Origin: Mycolicibacterium sp. HK-90
Lineage (GTDB): Bacteria; Actinomycetota; Actinomycetes; Mycobacteriales; Mycobacteriaceae
Length of the DNA stretch: 64,000 nucleotides
Reading direction: 5' to 3'
Assembly (NCBI RefSeq): GCF_030486405.1
Contig: NZ_CP129613.1
Span: 2,418,001 to 2,482,000 of the forward strand
Every line of letters begins with the position of its first letter. Position 1 is the first letter of the stretch. Of the stretch, positions 1 to 8,437 are shown in pieces. Below the pieces are notes generated by a model that was given only the letters and a program-made list of their open reading frames with translations, made no database searches and was not told where the DNA came from. The translations under genes and the position numbers were made by a program.

Positions 1-118
1 TTTGAGATGCCAGCGACCGCAACCGTTCGGGTTGCAGTCCGACCGCGATGATCAGTGTCACCAGGACAAGTCCGATGAATCCGGCGCGGATGAGGTGTGT
101 GCCACGATATTTCAGCAT
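1..118 (-). CDS. mceC: MCE-family protein, third gene of the mce operon (partial, N-terminus only)
   Basis: The window contains only the first 39 or so residues, starting MLKYRGTHLIRAGFIGLVLV. They form a short basic stretch and one hydrophobic segment, the N-terminal membrane anchor typical of Mce proteins. The ATG (116-118) overlaps the TGA stop of the preceding mce gene in an ATGA, so the two are probably translationally coupled. The third position after MceA and MceB is the reason for the MceC label. The MCE domain itself lies outside the window, so the family call rests on context and the anchor. Confidence 0.75.
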   Translation of the reverse strand, partial: MLKYRGTHLIRAGFIGLVLVTLIIAVGLQPERLRSLASQ

Positions 119-1146
119 CACGGCTCCCCGCATCTTCCGGTTTCTTGTTTGAACCAGGGGAATTCGGCGGTCCGGCCTTGAAGATCGGATACGCGGACCG
201 CGAGGCCGCACAGGTAGTAGTTCACGAAGCTTCCGTAGGCGCCGGTGCGGATGAGCTTGTTGTAATTCTCGGGGGCCATGCGCAGACCGGTTTCCAACCG
301 GTCCTTGTCCTGGTCGAGTAGCGGTGCCAGGCGGTTGAGTTCGTCGACAGTGCCGGATAGGGGCGGCCGCGCCTGGGTCAGAAGCTCGGTCATGGATGCC
401 GTGCCGTTGTTGAGCGACTCGATGGCTGCGCCGATCGGATCGCGGTCTGTCGACAAGCCGTCAGCCAGTCGTTGCAGGCGGTCGATCACTCCGGAGAATT
501 GATCGCTGTCCTTTGACAGCGTTTGCAGGGTGGTTTTCAGGTTGTCGATGACCGACTGCACGGTGGCGCTGTTGTCGGCCAAGGTGTTGGTGAACGACGT
601 GGTCTTGGACATGAGTGAGTCCAAGGTGGAGCCTTGGTCCTGGAAGATCGCGATCAATGACGAGGTGAGCGCATTGATGTCGTCGGGGTTGAGGCCCTGG
701 ATGACGGGCTTCAGACCGCCGAGCAGCAGGTCGAGATCGAGTGCTCCGGCGGTGCGCTCGAGGGGGATCTGCGCCCCAGCGGCGAGCGTGCCGTTGGGCC
801 CGGGACTGTCGATCAGTTCGAGGTACCGGTCGCCGACGAGGTTGAGATAGCGCACCACCGCGCGCGTGCCGGGGGTGAGAACCACGGCGCGATCGGCGTC
901 GAAGTGCACTTCGACGGTGGTGTCCGTGCGGAGCGAGACGTTGTCGACCGTTCCGATCCGGATGCCGGCCATACGCACCGAGTCGCCTTCACGCAGGCTG
1001 GAGACTTCCCTGAAGATCGCCGAATACGCAGTCTTGGAACCGGATTGATACTCGCCGAAAATGACGAAGAGCATGGCGGTCAGCAGTGTCATGACGACGG
1101 CGAAGGTGCCGAATTTGATGACGGTTGTCGTGGTGCGCCGTGTCAT
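118..1146 (-). CDS. mceB: MCE-family protein MceB
   Basis: The 342-residue protein begins MTRRTTTTVIKFGTFAVVMT. A single membrane anchor (about residues 8-28) is followed by an MCE/MlaD domain (about 35-115, with SLREGDSVRMAGIRIGTVDN and RYLNLVGDRYLELID) and a long helical region, the usual build of mycobacterial Mce proteins. Mce proteins form the periplasmic lipid conduit of ABC-type importers for fatty acids or sterols. The ATG start at 1146 overlaps the mceA stop. A longer reading frame runs upstream but only as a shadow inside mceA. The substrate cannot be told from sequence. Confidence 0.88.
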   Translation of the reverse strand: MTRRTTTTVIKFGTFAVVMTLLTAMLFVIFGEYQSGSKTAYSAIFREVSSLREGDSVRMAGIRIGTVDNVSLRTDTTVEVHFDADRAVVLTPGTRAVVRYLNLVGDRYLELIDSPGPNGTLAAGAQIPLERTAGALDLDLLLGGLKPVIQGLNPDDINALTSSLIAIFQDQGSTLDSLMSKTTSFTNTLADNSATVQSVIDNLKTTLQTLSKDSDQFSGVIDRLQRLADGLSTDRDPIGAAIESLNNGTASMTELLTQARPPLSGTVDELNRLAPLLDQDKDRLETGLRMAPENYNKLIRTGAYGSFVNYYLCGLAVRVSDLQGRTAEFPWFKQETGRCGEP

Positions 1147-2360
1147 CCGGGTTGTCCGATCTGGGCGGTGTTGCGCGGTGGACCGTCGATTGGGCCGAAA
1201 AGCCATTGTTTGAGGCCGTCCGTGTTGAGCAGGATGTTTTGGTTTCCGTATTTCCAGGGGTTGGCGCCCGTGTCGGCGACCACCCAGCGGGGCCGGCCGA
1301 GGAACGGCACCGGCAGGTCCTCGCAGTGCGGCCCGCCTTTGGCTGCGACTTTCGGTAGATCGCCGGGATAGCGATAGCGTTCCTGCCCTGCGGTGAGGCC
1401 GGCGATCACCTCGGCAGCGGGGATGCGCAGCGGCTCCCACTTCGAGATGTATGCCATTGCCGTGAGCTGACAGTGCAGCGCGGCGTTGTACTCGTTGGTC
1501 AGATCGGTGGTGGGAGCCAACAGGTGTAGCGCGTCGGCCAACGGCCGGCCGTTCTCGCTCAGCACCGGGGTGCCGCTGTGCGCCAACCCGATGGTGCTGA
1601 GCAGAAATGCGTCGAGGTGGTCCTGTTCATCGATGATGGACTGGGCGATGCGGGTGACATTGTCGACGGTGGTGACCAGGTCTGGTGCCGCGTCGGCGTA
1701 GGCGTTGAAGACGGAGGGCGCAACCGACAACTCGCGGCTCAGGGCCGGAAGAGCCGGTTCGGTGGCGGCCAGGAACGCATCGAAATCGTCGATTGTCTGC
1801 CCGATTTGGTGCCCTCGCCCACCCAGCGCCGATCCCAATGCCGAGAGCGTTTCGTTGAGTTTGTCGGGCGCGACGTGGTCGAGCAATGTGGTGAGTTGCT
1901 CAAAGAGGGTGTTGATCTCCACCATCACATGGCGTGCTTCGATGACTTGTCCGGCTGAGATCCGCTGCGATACAGGGTGTTCGGGATCAATGAGTTCGAC
2001 CGACTTGGCGCCGAACGCGGTGGGTGAGGCAATCTCGACGAGCACGTTGGCCGGTACGAAATGGGTTTGGGATTCGTCGAGGGCAAGTTGAATAGCGGCC
2101 TCACCGTCGGGTCGGGCGGTGATGGCGGTGACCCGGCCGATCTGAACGCCGTGCAGTTTCACCTTGGCATCGGTGTTGAGAACCAGTCCGGCACGCTCGG
2201 AGAGCACTGTCACCGGCAGTCCCTGACTGAAGTCGCCGCGAAACAGGCCGACAGCCAGCACGACGACTCCGGCGAGCCCCGTGATGGTGATCAGACCGGC
2301 AAGGACCCGCGGGTATTGCGGTCGGCGCCGCCGATCGCCGGACGTTTGTGGTTGCCCCAC
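1143..2360 (-). CDS. mceA: MCE-family protein MceA
   Basis: The protein has 405 residues: a basic N-terminus, one membrane helix at about 18-41, an MCE domain (about 45-125, including GLVLNTDAKVKLHGVQIGRV) and a helical C-terminal part. It is the first gene of the visible mce operon. The GTG start has a good ribosome binding site (GGGAGG, 6 nt away). YrbE permease genes normally stand directly before mceA; here the next gene upstream is a divergent GMC oxidoreductase 88 bp away, so the permeases must be elsewhere or absent. The 17-bp palindrome between the two genes is a candidate operator for both. Confidence 0.9.
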   Translation of the reverse strand: MGQPQTSGDRRRRPQYPRVLAGLITITGLAGVVVLAVGLFRGDFSQGLPVTVLSERAGLVLNTDAKVKLHGVQIGRVTAITARPDGEAAIQLALDESQTHFVPANVLVEIASPTAFGAKSVELIDPEHPVSQRISAGQVIEARHVMVEINTLFEQLTTLLDHVAPDKLNETLSALGSALGGRGHQIGQTIDDFDAFLAATEPALPALSRELSVAPSVFNAYADAAPDLVTTVDNVTRIAQSIIDEQDHLDAFLLSTIGLAHSGTPVLSENGRPLADALHLLAPTTDLTNEYNAALHCQLTAMAYISKWEPLRIPAAEVIAGLTAGQERYRYPGDLPKVAAKGGPHCEDLPVPFLGRPRWVVADTGANPWKYGNQNILLNTDGLKQWLFGPIDGPPRNTAQIGQPG

Positions 2361-2405
2361 CCACTACCTCCCTCGCATCGAGCGGGCTACAGTGATGCCG
2401 ATAAT

Positions 2406-2422
2406 ATTTCAGAATCTGAAAT
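2406..2422. promoter_or_regulatory. 17-bp palindrome, likely operator between mceA and the GMC oxidoreductase gene
   Basis: ATTTCAGAATCTGAAAT has perfect 8-bp arms around one central base. It lies in the 88-bp divergent region, 27 bp before the GMC start and 46 bp before the mceA start. Size and symmetry suit a TetR- or MarR-type dimer. The regulator is not identified. The AT-rich stretch just before it (ATAATA) could be part of a promoter. Confidence 0.6.
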
Positions 2423-2448
2423 GAATCTAGTGTCAACGGAGGCCTTGG

Positions 2449-4095
2449 ATGAAGCGAGCACGGGTGGCCGGAGATTCTGCCGGGCAGCAGCCGGCGGACT
2501 ACGTGGTCGTGGGATCGGGTAGCGCAGGGGCGATCGTGGCCCGGCGACTGGCCGACACCGGTGCGACGGTCACCCTGATCGAGTCGGGACGACAGCGACG
2601 TGGCCCGCTGGTCACGGTTCCCGGCATGTGTGGAGCAATCCACGCGGTCACCCCGCTGCAGCGGCTGGTCACCTGGCCCGCGTACAGCGTCCCGCAGCGA
2701 CATATGAACGGCCGCAAGCTTCCCCAGTCGCATGGGCGGGTACTCGGCGGCGGAAGCGTGATCAACGGAATGGCATTCGTGCGCGGACATCGACAGAACT
2801 ACGACGACTGGGCCGCCGATGGAGCCAAGGGCTGGGCGTTCTCCGACGTGCTGCCGTCCTTCCGCCGCTTGGAGAGTTTCGAGGACGGCCCCAGCGAGCT
2901 GCGCGGCGGAGACGGACCCATTGCCGTGGAGCGGGCCACAGGTCTGGCCGGCGTCACCGAAAGCTACATGGCCGCGCTGGCCGCGACCGCCGGGGTAGAG
3001 ATGAATGACGACTACAACGGTGCGCAGCAGGCCGGGGTGGCGCCGATACAGCAGAGTGCCTGTGCCGGCCGCAGAGTGGGGACCGATCGCGGGTATTTGT
3101 GGGATGCGCCAACCAATCTGCGCGTGCTCACCGGCGTGACCGCGACCCGGGTGCTGGTGCACAACGGCCGCGCGACGGGTGTGGAACTGGCTGCCGGACG
3201 CAAGCGGGCACCGATCGGCGTTGCCCGCGCGAATCGCGAGGTGATCGTCAGCGCCGGGTCGCTCGGTTCGCCGCGACTTCTGATGCTCTCCGGCATCGGC
3301 CACGCAGCGCACCTGCGTGAGCATGGGATCACGGTGGTCGCGGACGTGCCGGTGGGTGACAATCTGCACGATCACTTGTTCGTGCCGCTGTCCTACCAGG
3401 CACACGCCGGGCGCAGCGCTTCCCCGCTGAGTTTCGCGGCCGTCGCGGCGCGGGAATACGCGCGTCCGCGCTCGACGTATCTGGCGCACACGCTGTTCGA
3501 GGCGGTGGCGTTCGTCGACAGCGGAGCGCGCCGCGGCAGCGACGTTCCGGACTTGCAGATGTTCATCCTTCCGATGGGCTATCCGGAGAATCAGGATCAG
3601 CCGGGCCTGCACCTGCCGGTGGATTCGGCGCTGTCATTGACGCTGCTGCCGACGATGATCTATCCCGAGAGCCGCGGGACCCTGCGCTTGGCCTCGACTG
3701 ATCCGTTTGCCGCGCCGCTGATCGACCCCAACTATCTGGCCGAACCTCGAGATCTGGCGACCCTGGTGGCCGGCATGGAGTTGGTGCGCGAAACACTGAC
3801 ACATCCGGCGATCTCGCGTGAGGTCGGTCGTGAGGTGTTGCCGGGGTCCGATCTGAAGGCCGCCGGACTGGTGGACTTCGTTCGGCGCAACGCATCTGGC
3901 GTCTATCACCCCGTCGGGACATGCCGCATGGGAACTGATGACCGGGCGGTGGTCGATCCCTCGCTGCGGGTGAGGGGCGTGGAGGGGCTCCGGGTGGCCG
4001 ACGCCTCGGTCATGCCGAGCATCGTTGGGGGCAATACGAATGCCGCGTCGATGATGATCGGCGAGCGTGCCGCCGAACTGATCCTCGCCGGCTGA
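2449..4095 (+). CDS. GMC-family FAD-dependent oxidoreductase (choline dehydrogenase / alcohol oxidase type)
   Basis: The 548-residue flavoprotein has the FAD-binding Rossmann motif GSGSAGA at residues 22-28 followed by the acidic LIESG. It also has the GMC motif GRVLGGGSVINGMAFVRG near residue 100 and a C-terminal catalytic region with HPVGTCRMG and GNTNAASMMIGERAA, giving the His/Asn pair. GMC enzymes oxidise alcohols or sterol-like substrates. The ATG start has GGAGG 8 nt upstream. It is divergent from mceA across a palindrome, so the enzyme may act on the molecule imported by that Mce system; this is inference. It converges on the NorQ-like gene with a 6-bp gap. Confidence 0.9.
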   Translation: MKRARVAGDSAGQQPADYVVVGSGSAGAIVARRLADTGATVTLIESGRQRRGPLVTVPGMCGAIHAVTPLQRLVTWPAYSVPQRHMNGRKLPQSHGRVLGGGSVINGMAFVRGHRQNYDDWAADGAKGWAFSDVLPSFRRLESFEDGPSELRGGDGPIAVERATGLAGVTESYMAALAATAGVEMNDDYNGAQQAGVAPIQQSACAGRRVGTDRGYLWDAPTNLRVLTGVTATRVLVHNGRATGVELAAGRKRAPIGVARANREVIVSAGSLGSPRLLMLSGIGHAAHLREHGITVVADVPVGDNLHDHLFVPLSYQAHAGRSASPLSFAAVAAREYARPRSTYLAHTLFEAVAFVDSGARRGSDVPDLQMFILPMGYPENQDQPGLHLPVDSALSLTLLPTMIYPESRGTLRLASTDPFAAPLIDPNYLAEPRDLATLVAGMELVRETLTHPAISREVGREVLPGSDLKAAGLVDFVRRNASGVYHPVGTCRMGTDDRAVVDPSLRVRGVEGLRVADASVMPSIVGGNTNAASMMIGERAAELILAG

Positions 4096-4101
4096 TACCC
4101 G

Positions 4102-4983
4102 TCAGTTGTGCGGCGGGTCTGCCAGGTAGACGTCGAGCAGCTGCCGAAGGCTCGCGCCGACAGCCTGGTCATCGGTCAGTGGGGCGATGATGGCGGCCTC
4201 GGCGGCCTCGCGCAGCGGCAGACCCACTTCGGCCAGGCGGGCGGCGGCGACCAGTACCCGGGTCGAGGCCACCTCCCGCAGTCCCGCCGTGTCAAGACGC
4301 CGAATGGCCTGCGCAAGGCGGACCAAGTCTTGTGCGGTGTGGGCGTCGGCGCCGCTTTCGCGTTGCACGATGGCGATCTCCACGTCTGGCTCCGGGTAGC
4401 CGAATTCGATCGCGACCATGCGTTGCCGCGTGGAATCCTTCAGGTCTTTGAGAACACTTTGATAGCCAGGGTTGTAGGAGACGACGAGGCAGAATTCCGT
4501 TGCGGCGGTGATGGTTTCACCGAGGCGTTCGATGGGGAGTGTTCGCCGGTGATCGGCGAGGGGATGAAGCACGACAGTGGTGTCCTGGCGAGTCTCGACC
4601 ACCTCGTCGAGGTAGCAGATCGCGCCGGTGCGTACCGCGCGCGTCAGTGGCCCATCGACCCATTCGGTTTGCCCGCCGCGCAGCAGGAATCGTCCGACGA
4701 GGTCGGCGGTGGTCAGGTCGTCGTGACATGAGACGGTGATGAGCGGCCGTCCCATGTCGTGGGCCATCGCCTCGACGAATCGTGTCTTTCCGCATCCTGT
4801 CGGTCCTTTGAGCAACACCGGAAGTTGTTGTTGGAACGCCGCGGTGAATACCCGCTCTTCGTTGCCGACGGCGTGGTAGAAGGGCCGCTGCGTCGGCGGG
4901 GTAGGAGTGGGTATCGCCACGTCGGTGGGTGTGGGCATCAGGATTCTGATCCTCTCGTGGTTAGTGGGGTCTGCGTCGGACAT
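4102..4983 (-). CDS. NorQ/CbbQ-type MoxR AAA ATPase
   Basis: The 293-residue AAA ATPase has Walker A GPTGCGKT (60-67), Walker B ICYLDEV, a sensor region VVSYNPGYQSVLKDLKDSTR and a C-terminal CbbQ/NorQ-like domain. Such ATPases pair with a VWA protein to remodel or activate metalloenzymes such as nitric oxide reductase or Rubisco. The VWA partner is directly upstream and overlaps it by 23 bp. No norBC or Rubisco genes are in the window, so the target is probably something else. A later start at MPTPTDV (residue 16) is possible. Confidence 0.87.
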   Translation of the reverse strand: MSDADPTNHERIRILMPTPTDVAIPTPTPPTQRPFYHAVGNEERVFTAAFQQQLPVLLKGPTGCGKTRFVEAMAHDMGRPLITVSCHDDLTTADLVGRFLLRGGQTEWVDGPLTRAVRTGAICYLDEVVETRQDTTVVLHPLADHRRTLPIERLGETITAATEFCLVVSYNPGYQSVLKDLKDSTRQRMVAIEFGYPEPDVEIAIVQRESGADAHTAQDLVRLAQAIRRLDTAGLREVASTRVLVAAARLAEVGLPLREAAEAAIIAPLTDDQAVGASLRQLLDVYLADPPHN

Positions 4984-6658
4984 CGGCGGTACGCAACGCC
5001 GTTCGAGTCAGGCGGACAATGACCGATGCGAGCTGGTCGGGCAGGGGGACTGCGGCGTGCGCGGCAGTGCCGAAGACATGTCGGAGATCCTCGCCGGAGC
5101 CCGTGGCGCCGACAGTCAGACACAGACATCCGGTACCGCGACCGCGTGCTTCGGCGAGGGCTCGCCGAACGTCTCGGGCACCGTGATCGAGGTCGTATCC
5201 GTGGTCGAACGCAAGCCCATCCGAGACCACCACCAGCAGGCGCCGGGTGGTGTGACCGCCTTGCTCGATGATGGTGGCGCCGTGCCGGATTGCCGCGCCC
5301 AGTCGCGAATATCCCGATGGCTGCACGCGGTCCAGACGGTTGAGCAGGGGCCGCTCGCTGTGTTCGGCAAAGGTCTTCAACGCGGTCAACCGGACGTTGT
5401 GGCGACCGTGCGAGGAGAAGGCATATACCGCGACTCGGTCGCCGAGCCGATGCATGGTCGTGGCCAGCGCGGCCACGGTGGCCCGTTGGTGATCGTGAAC
5501 AGCAACCCGCCCCATGCCGGGCTCGGCGGTGGACCCGGAGACGTCAAGCAGAATCAGCGCCGACAGGTCCCGCCGGTTGCGAGCTGTCGCGAGGTAGAAC
5601 GACTCGTCGGGGTCGCGTGCGGCGAGTACGCCGATCTGATTTTCGATGGCGGCATCGATGTCGATGTCGTCTCCGTAGGGTTGCCGGTGACAGATCTCGG
5701 CTCCAGTTCCCAGGCGAGACAGCGGCCGTCGCAGACCCAGCTCGGCTGCGGTCATCGAACCGCCAGCGTGATTGTCCGGTTCGATGACCCGCACGGTGCA
5801 CCAGTTGGGTCGGTAGCCCGCGATCCTCGAATCCCACTCGGGATATCGAAACGGCTTGTCCGGATGGGCCATAGCTGGTTCGTCCGCGACTGACCCTCCG
5901 ACGGACAGGGTTGAGCCGGTGCGGGACACCGCGCTCGCACTTGGTCTGTGATCACCGCCGATCGGCCCGTCCTCGCCGGTGAGACCTGCGCCGCGCATCA
6001 TTGCCCTCAGGAGACGCCCAATCCATGTGGAGCCGTTCCCGGCCGCGAACAAGGAGGAGTCGTCGGGCATCCGGTTCAGCGGCACAGGCTGTGTCGGTTT
6101 GTCATCGGTCGCAGACCGTTCGACGTCGCTGCCGACGGCGAGCGGCTCGTCGGGCCCCTCCGTGGTCACCGAATCTCTGTGCTGTGCCGACAGGATCTCT
6201 CGTGGCCGCAGTGTCCCCAGATAGAGTCCGAACTCTGGAATGGGCGCATGGGTTCGGGCCAGCGCAAGAGAACTGGCCGGTGAGTCGCTGAGCGCCGCGG
6301 CATCGTCACAGATCATGTAGGTCAGCGACCGCGGTAGTAGACCCCGCAGTCCGGCGACCGCGCGTGGGCCCTCGATGCTCAGGAAGCGACGGCGTAATCG
6401 GCTGCGCCACACCAGCGGCCGCAGGATGTCGCGCGCCAGGCTGCCGGCGCCGATCAGTGCGGCGTGGACCACCACCGCCTCGACGGCGCGTTGCTCGCCT
6501 TGCGTGGGGTCAACGACGATCGTGTGGCCATCGGACCAGGCGGGCTCATCGGGTCTGCCGGCGACCACTTCGATGCGGCGGCCGGCGACGGCAGACGCGA
6601 GCATGCCGTACAGATGAGGTGCGCGGTCGTTCTCTGGCCCGGCCCCAGCCGAGGTCAC
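4961..6658 (-). CDS. NorD/CbbO-type von Willebrand factor A domain protein
   Basis: The 565-residue protein has a poorly conserved N-terminal half and a C-terminal VWA domain. The MIDAS motif is DVSGS (D372, S374, S376), and SDG follows later. This is the architecture of NorD/CbbO, the partner of NorQ/CbbQ ATPases. The GTG start overlaps the stop of the AveC-like gene in a GTGA, and the gene overlaps the ATPase downstream, so the three should be translated together. The target of the ATPase-VWA pair is unknown; the co-encoded membrane protein is a natural candidate. Confidence 0.85.
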   Translation of the reverse strand: MTSAGAGPENDRAPHLYGMLASAVAGRRIEVVAGRPDEPAWSDGHTIVVDPTQGEQRAVEAVVVHAALIGAGSLARDILRPLVWRSRLRRRFLSIEGPRAVAGLRGLLPRSLTYMICDDAAALSDSPASSLALARTHAPIPEFGLYLGTLRPREILSAQHRDSVTTEGPDEPLAVGSDVERSATDDKPTQPVPLNRMPDDSSLFAAGNGSTWIGRLLRAMMRGAGLTGEDGPIGGDHRPSASAVSRTGSTLSVGGSVADEPAMAHPDKPFRYPEWDSRIAGYRPNWCTVRVIEPDNHAGGSMTAAELGLRRPLSRLGTGAEICHRQPYGDDIDIDAAIENQIGVLAARDPDESFYLATARNRRDLSALILLDVSGSTAEPGMGRVAVHDHQRATVAALATTMHRLGDRVAVYAFSSHGRHNVRLTALKTFAEHSERPLLNRLDRVQPSGYSRLGAAIRHGATIIEQGGHTTRRLLVVVSDGLAFDHGYDLDHGARDVRRALAEARGRGTGCLCLTVGATGSGEDLRHVFGTAAHAAVPLPDQLASVIVRLTRTALRTADVRRRPH

Positions 6659-7785
6659 CGGGGAGTGCAGCGGTCGGACTCCACGGTGATGTCGGTCGGC
6701 CTGCCGTCGGGCTGTCCGATCTGCCAGGTGCTGGCCTCACCGGCGGTGAACGGTCCCGGGGCGCCCTGGGTCTCGTAGTAGCCGCGCGGATCCCAGGTCT
6801 TGGCTTGTGGGTATGGCCACGGGCAGGCCACGGTAGACGCGGCGCCGGTCGCACGCACGAGCCAGAAAGTCGAACTGAAACTGATCATCGCGACATTGAG
6901 GACGAGTGTCATCACCAGGAACGTGGCGAGTTTGGGGTGGCGGCGGTGCAGGCGCAGTCGCTGAGCGATCTTGTCCGCCTGGGTTTTTCCGGTGTCGTCG
7001 CGGTAGAGCAGCACCGATGCCGGGATCATGATGATCGTGATGAGCACGCTGGCCATCAACAGCGGAAACTGACTGTATTTGCCCACATCGATCGAGCCGA
7101 ATTCGATGACATGGGTATAGGTCAGGAACTGAGCGCGCGTCAGCAAAATCTCTTGGGCGGCATCCCAGACGACGCCGATGACGAACGTCAGCACGGCGAT
7201 CGACACCAGCGGGTGGCGCCACACGAAGCCCTTCGGGTCGCTGCGGCGCTGAAGGGCGCGCAGGATCGGCATGGCCAGGAAGTAGGGCAGCAGCACGTAG
7301 GGCGAGTAGATGAAGGATGTCAGCGGTTCGATGACCGGAGAGATGTTGAACCACGGCCAATCTCGGGGAAAGTGCCACATCTTCGGGTTGTAGACCAACC
7401 CGATGGCCCAGTTGTTGATCGGGTCCCACCACAACAGGGTGCTGGTGGCGATGACCATGAGTACGACCGGATGACCGGGCTGACGTCGCCAAGCCACAAC
7501 CGACGCGATGAGGATGCCGACGGCGAGAAGCGCGCCCAGCATCTGTCCCCAGAACACCCAATCAAAGGGGTACAACAGCGGTTCCACCGGCGGAGGTTTA
7601 CCTACCCCAGCTGGATTCGCGTTCTCCGGTGATACCGGGCCGTGTTTCTCTGCACTTGCCAGAACGAAGATCGCCAGCGCGACGGCGACCGTCCAGCCGA
7701 TCCAGACCTTCCAACGCGTCTTGACGGACGGGCGCGTGCCGTCGTCGGCGCCCGTGGGTTCATCGACACGAATCGGTGGCTCCAT
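6655..7785 (-). CDS. AveC-like (spirocyclase AveC family) membrane protein
   Basis: The protein has about 376 residues and seven or so hydrophobic segments (for example WIGWTVAVALAIFVLAS, MLGALLAVGILIASVVAW, HPLVSIAVLTFVIGVVW, LLMASVLITIIMIPASVLL). Conserved blocks such as WWDPINNW and PYPQAKTWDPRGYY match my recollection of the AveC-like family, named after the avermectin spiroketal-forming protein. I start it at MEPPIRV (7785, with GGAG nearby). An upstream ATG at 7863 lies inside the inverted repeat and is less likely. It heads an operon with the VWA and AAA proteins. Biochemistry in mycobacteria is unknown to me. Confidence 0.72.
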   Translation of the reverse strand: MEPPIRVDEPTGADDGTRPSVKTRWKVWIGWTVAVALAIFVLASAEKHGPVSPENANPAGVGKPPPVEPLLYPFDWVFWGQMLGALLAVGILIASVVAWRRQPGHPVVLMVIATSTLLWWDPINNWAIGLVYNPKMWHFPRDWPWFNISPVIEPLTSFIYSPYVLLPYFLAMPILRALQRRSDPKGFVWRHPLVSIAVLTFVIGVVWDAAQEILLTRAQFLTYTHVIEFGSIDVGKYSQFPLLMASVLITIIMIPASVLLYRDDTGKTQADKIAQRLRLHRRHPKLATFLVMTLVLNVAMISFSSTFWLVRATGAASTVACPWPYPQAKTWDPRGYYETQGAPGPFTAGEASTWQIGQPDGRPTDITVESDRCTPR

Positions 7786-7859
7786 GACACTCCGTGCTGT
7801 TTCACCGCGACCGTTGGTTGACGCGTGAGCCGAATCTCGCCTCAGTGGAGGACGATAGC

Positions 7860-7881
7860 TCATAATGTTCAGATTATGAAC
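7860..7881. promoter_or_regulatory. Nested inverted repeats, probable MarR operator
   Basis: TCATAAT and ATTATGA are separated by 6 bp (7860-7879), and GTTCA/TGAAC (7867-7881) is nested in the same stretch. The site is between the divergent AveC-like gene and the MarR-family gene, 22 bp before the latter. Autoregulation by this MarR protein is the simplest reading. Confidence 0.55.
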
Positions 7882-7903
7882 TATTTGGCTTGAGGCCCTG
7901 GTA

Positions 7904-8398
7904 GTGGGCGGGCGGGTATCGTATGGCAGCGTGGCCGACACCATTGGCGCTGCTGACGATGCCGACATCGTCGACTTCCTCGGCGCTGTCATGGATGTTC
8001 AACGCATGCTGTCGGCACTCACCATCCCCGTGGCCCACGAGTACGGGATCTCTGAACGTGGCTTGGGCATCGTGTTCCTGGTCCATGCCGGGCTCGACCG
8101 CCCCGGTTTGCTGCACGAATACCTCAATGTTTTGCCCAGCACGATCACCTCAGACATCGACAAGCTCATCGCCGCGGGACTGCTGCGACGGACGCCGTCG
8201 AAAACCGACCGGCGAGTCACCCGAATCGAGGTGACGCCGCGCGGCGCGGACGTGCAGCAGGAGTCGTTGCGCCGCCTGCATGAGTTCTTCCGCGCCAAGG
8301 TCGCCGGCGTCGCCCTCGAAGAACTCCATGACTGCATCGCCACTCTACGCAAGCTCAGTGGCGTGCCTGAGTCTCCAGTTCCCAATCCGCTGCGGTAA
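7904..8398 (+). CDS. MarR-family transcriptional regulator
   Basis: The 164-residue protein has a winged-helix centre (GLLHEYLNVLPSTITSDIDKLIAAGLLRR, then the wing TDRRVTRIEVTPRG) and terminal helices for dimerisation, as in MarR. The GTG at 7904 has GAGG 9 nt upstream; a second in-frame GTG is at 7931. It is divergent from the AveC-like/VWA/AAA operon with an inverted repeat in between, so it probably controls that operon and itself. The ligand is unknown. Confidence 0.8.
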   Translation: MGGRVSYGSVADTIGAADDADIVDFLGAVMDVQRMLSALTIPVAHEYGISERGLGIVFLVHAGLDRPGLLHEYLNVLPSTITSDIDKLIAAGLLRRTPSKTDRRVTRIEVTPRGADVQQESLRRLHEFFRAKVAGVALEELHDCIATLRKLSGVPESPVPNPLR

Positions 8399-8437
8399 CC
8401 CCCGCACCGGCATTGCCGAATGTAGATTCGACGGAAG

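Noticed and set aside
2101..3612. Long minus-strand open frame opposite the GMC oxidoreductase and mceA start
   Set aside because: No recognisable domain, Arg/His/Gly-rich composition typical of antisense frames in high-GC DNA, and it covers two well-supported genes.
4102..6658. Nitric oxide reductase maturation locus
   Set aside because: NorQ/NorD-type proteins are present but no norB or norC is nearby; the pair more probably serves another target.
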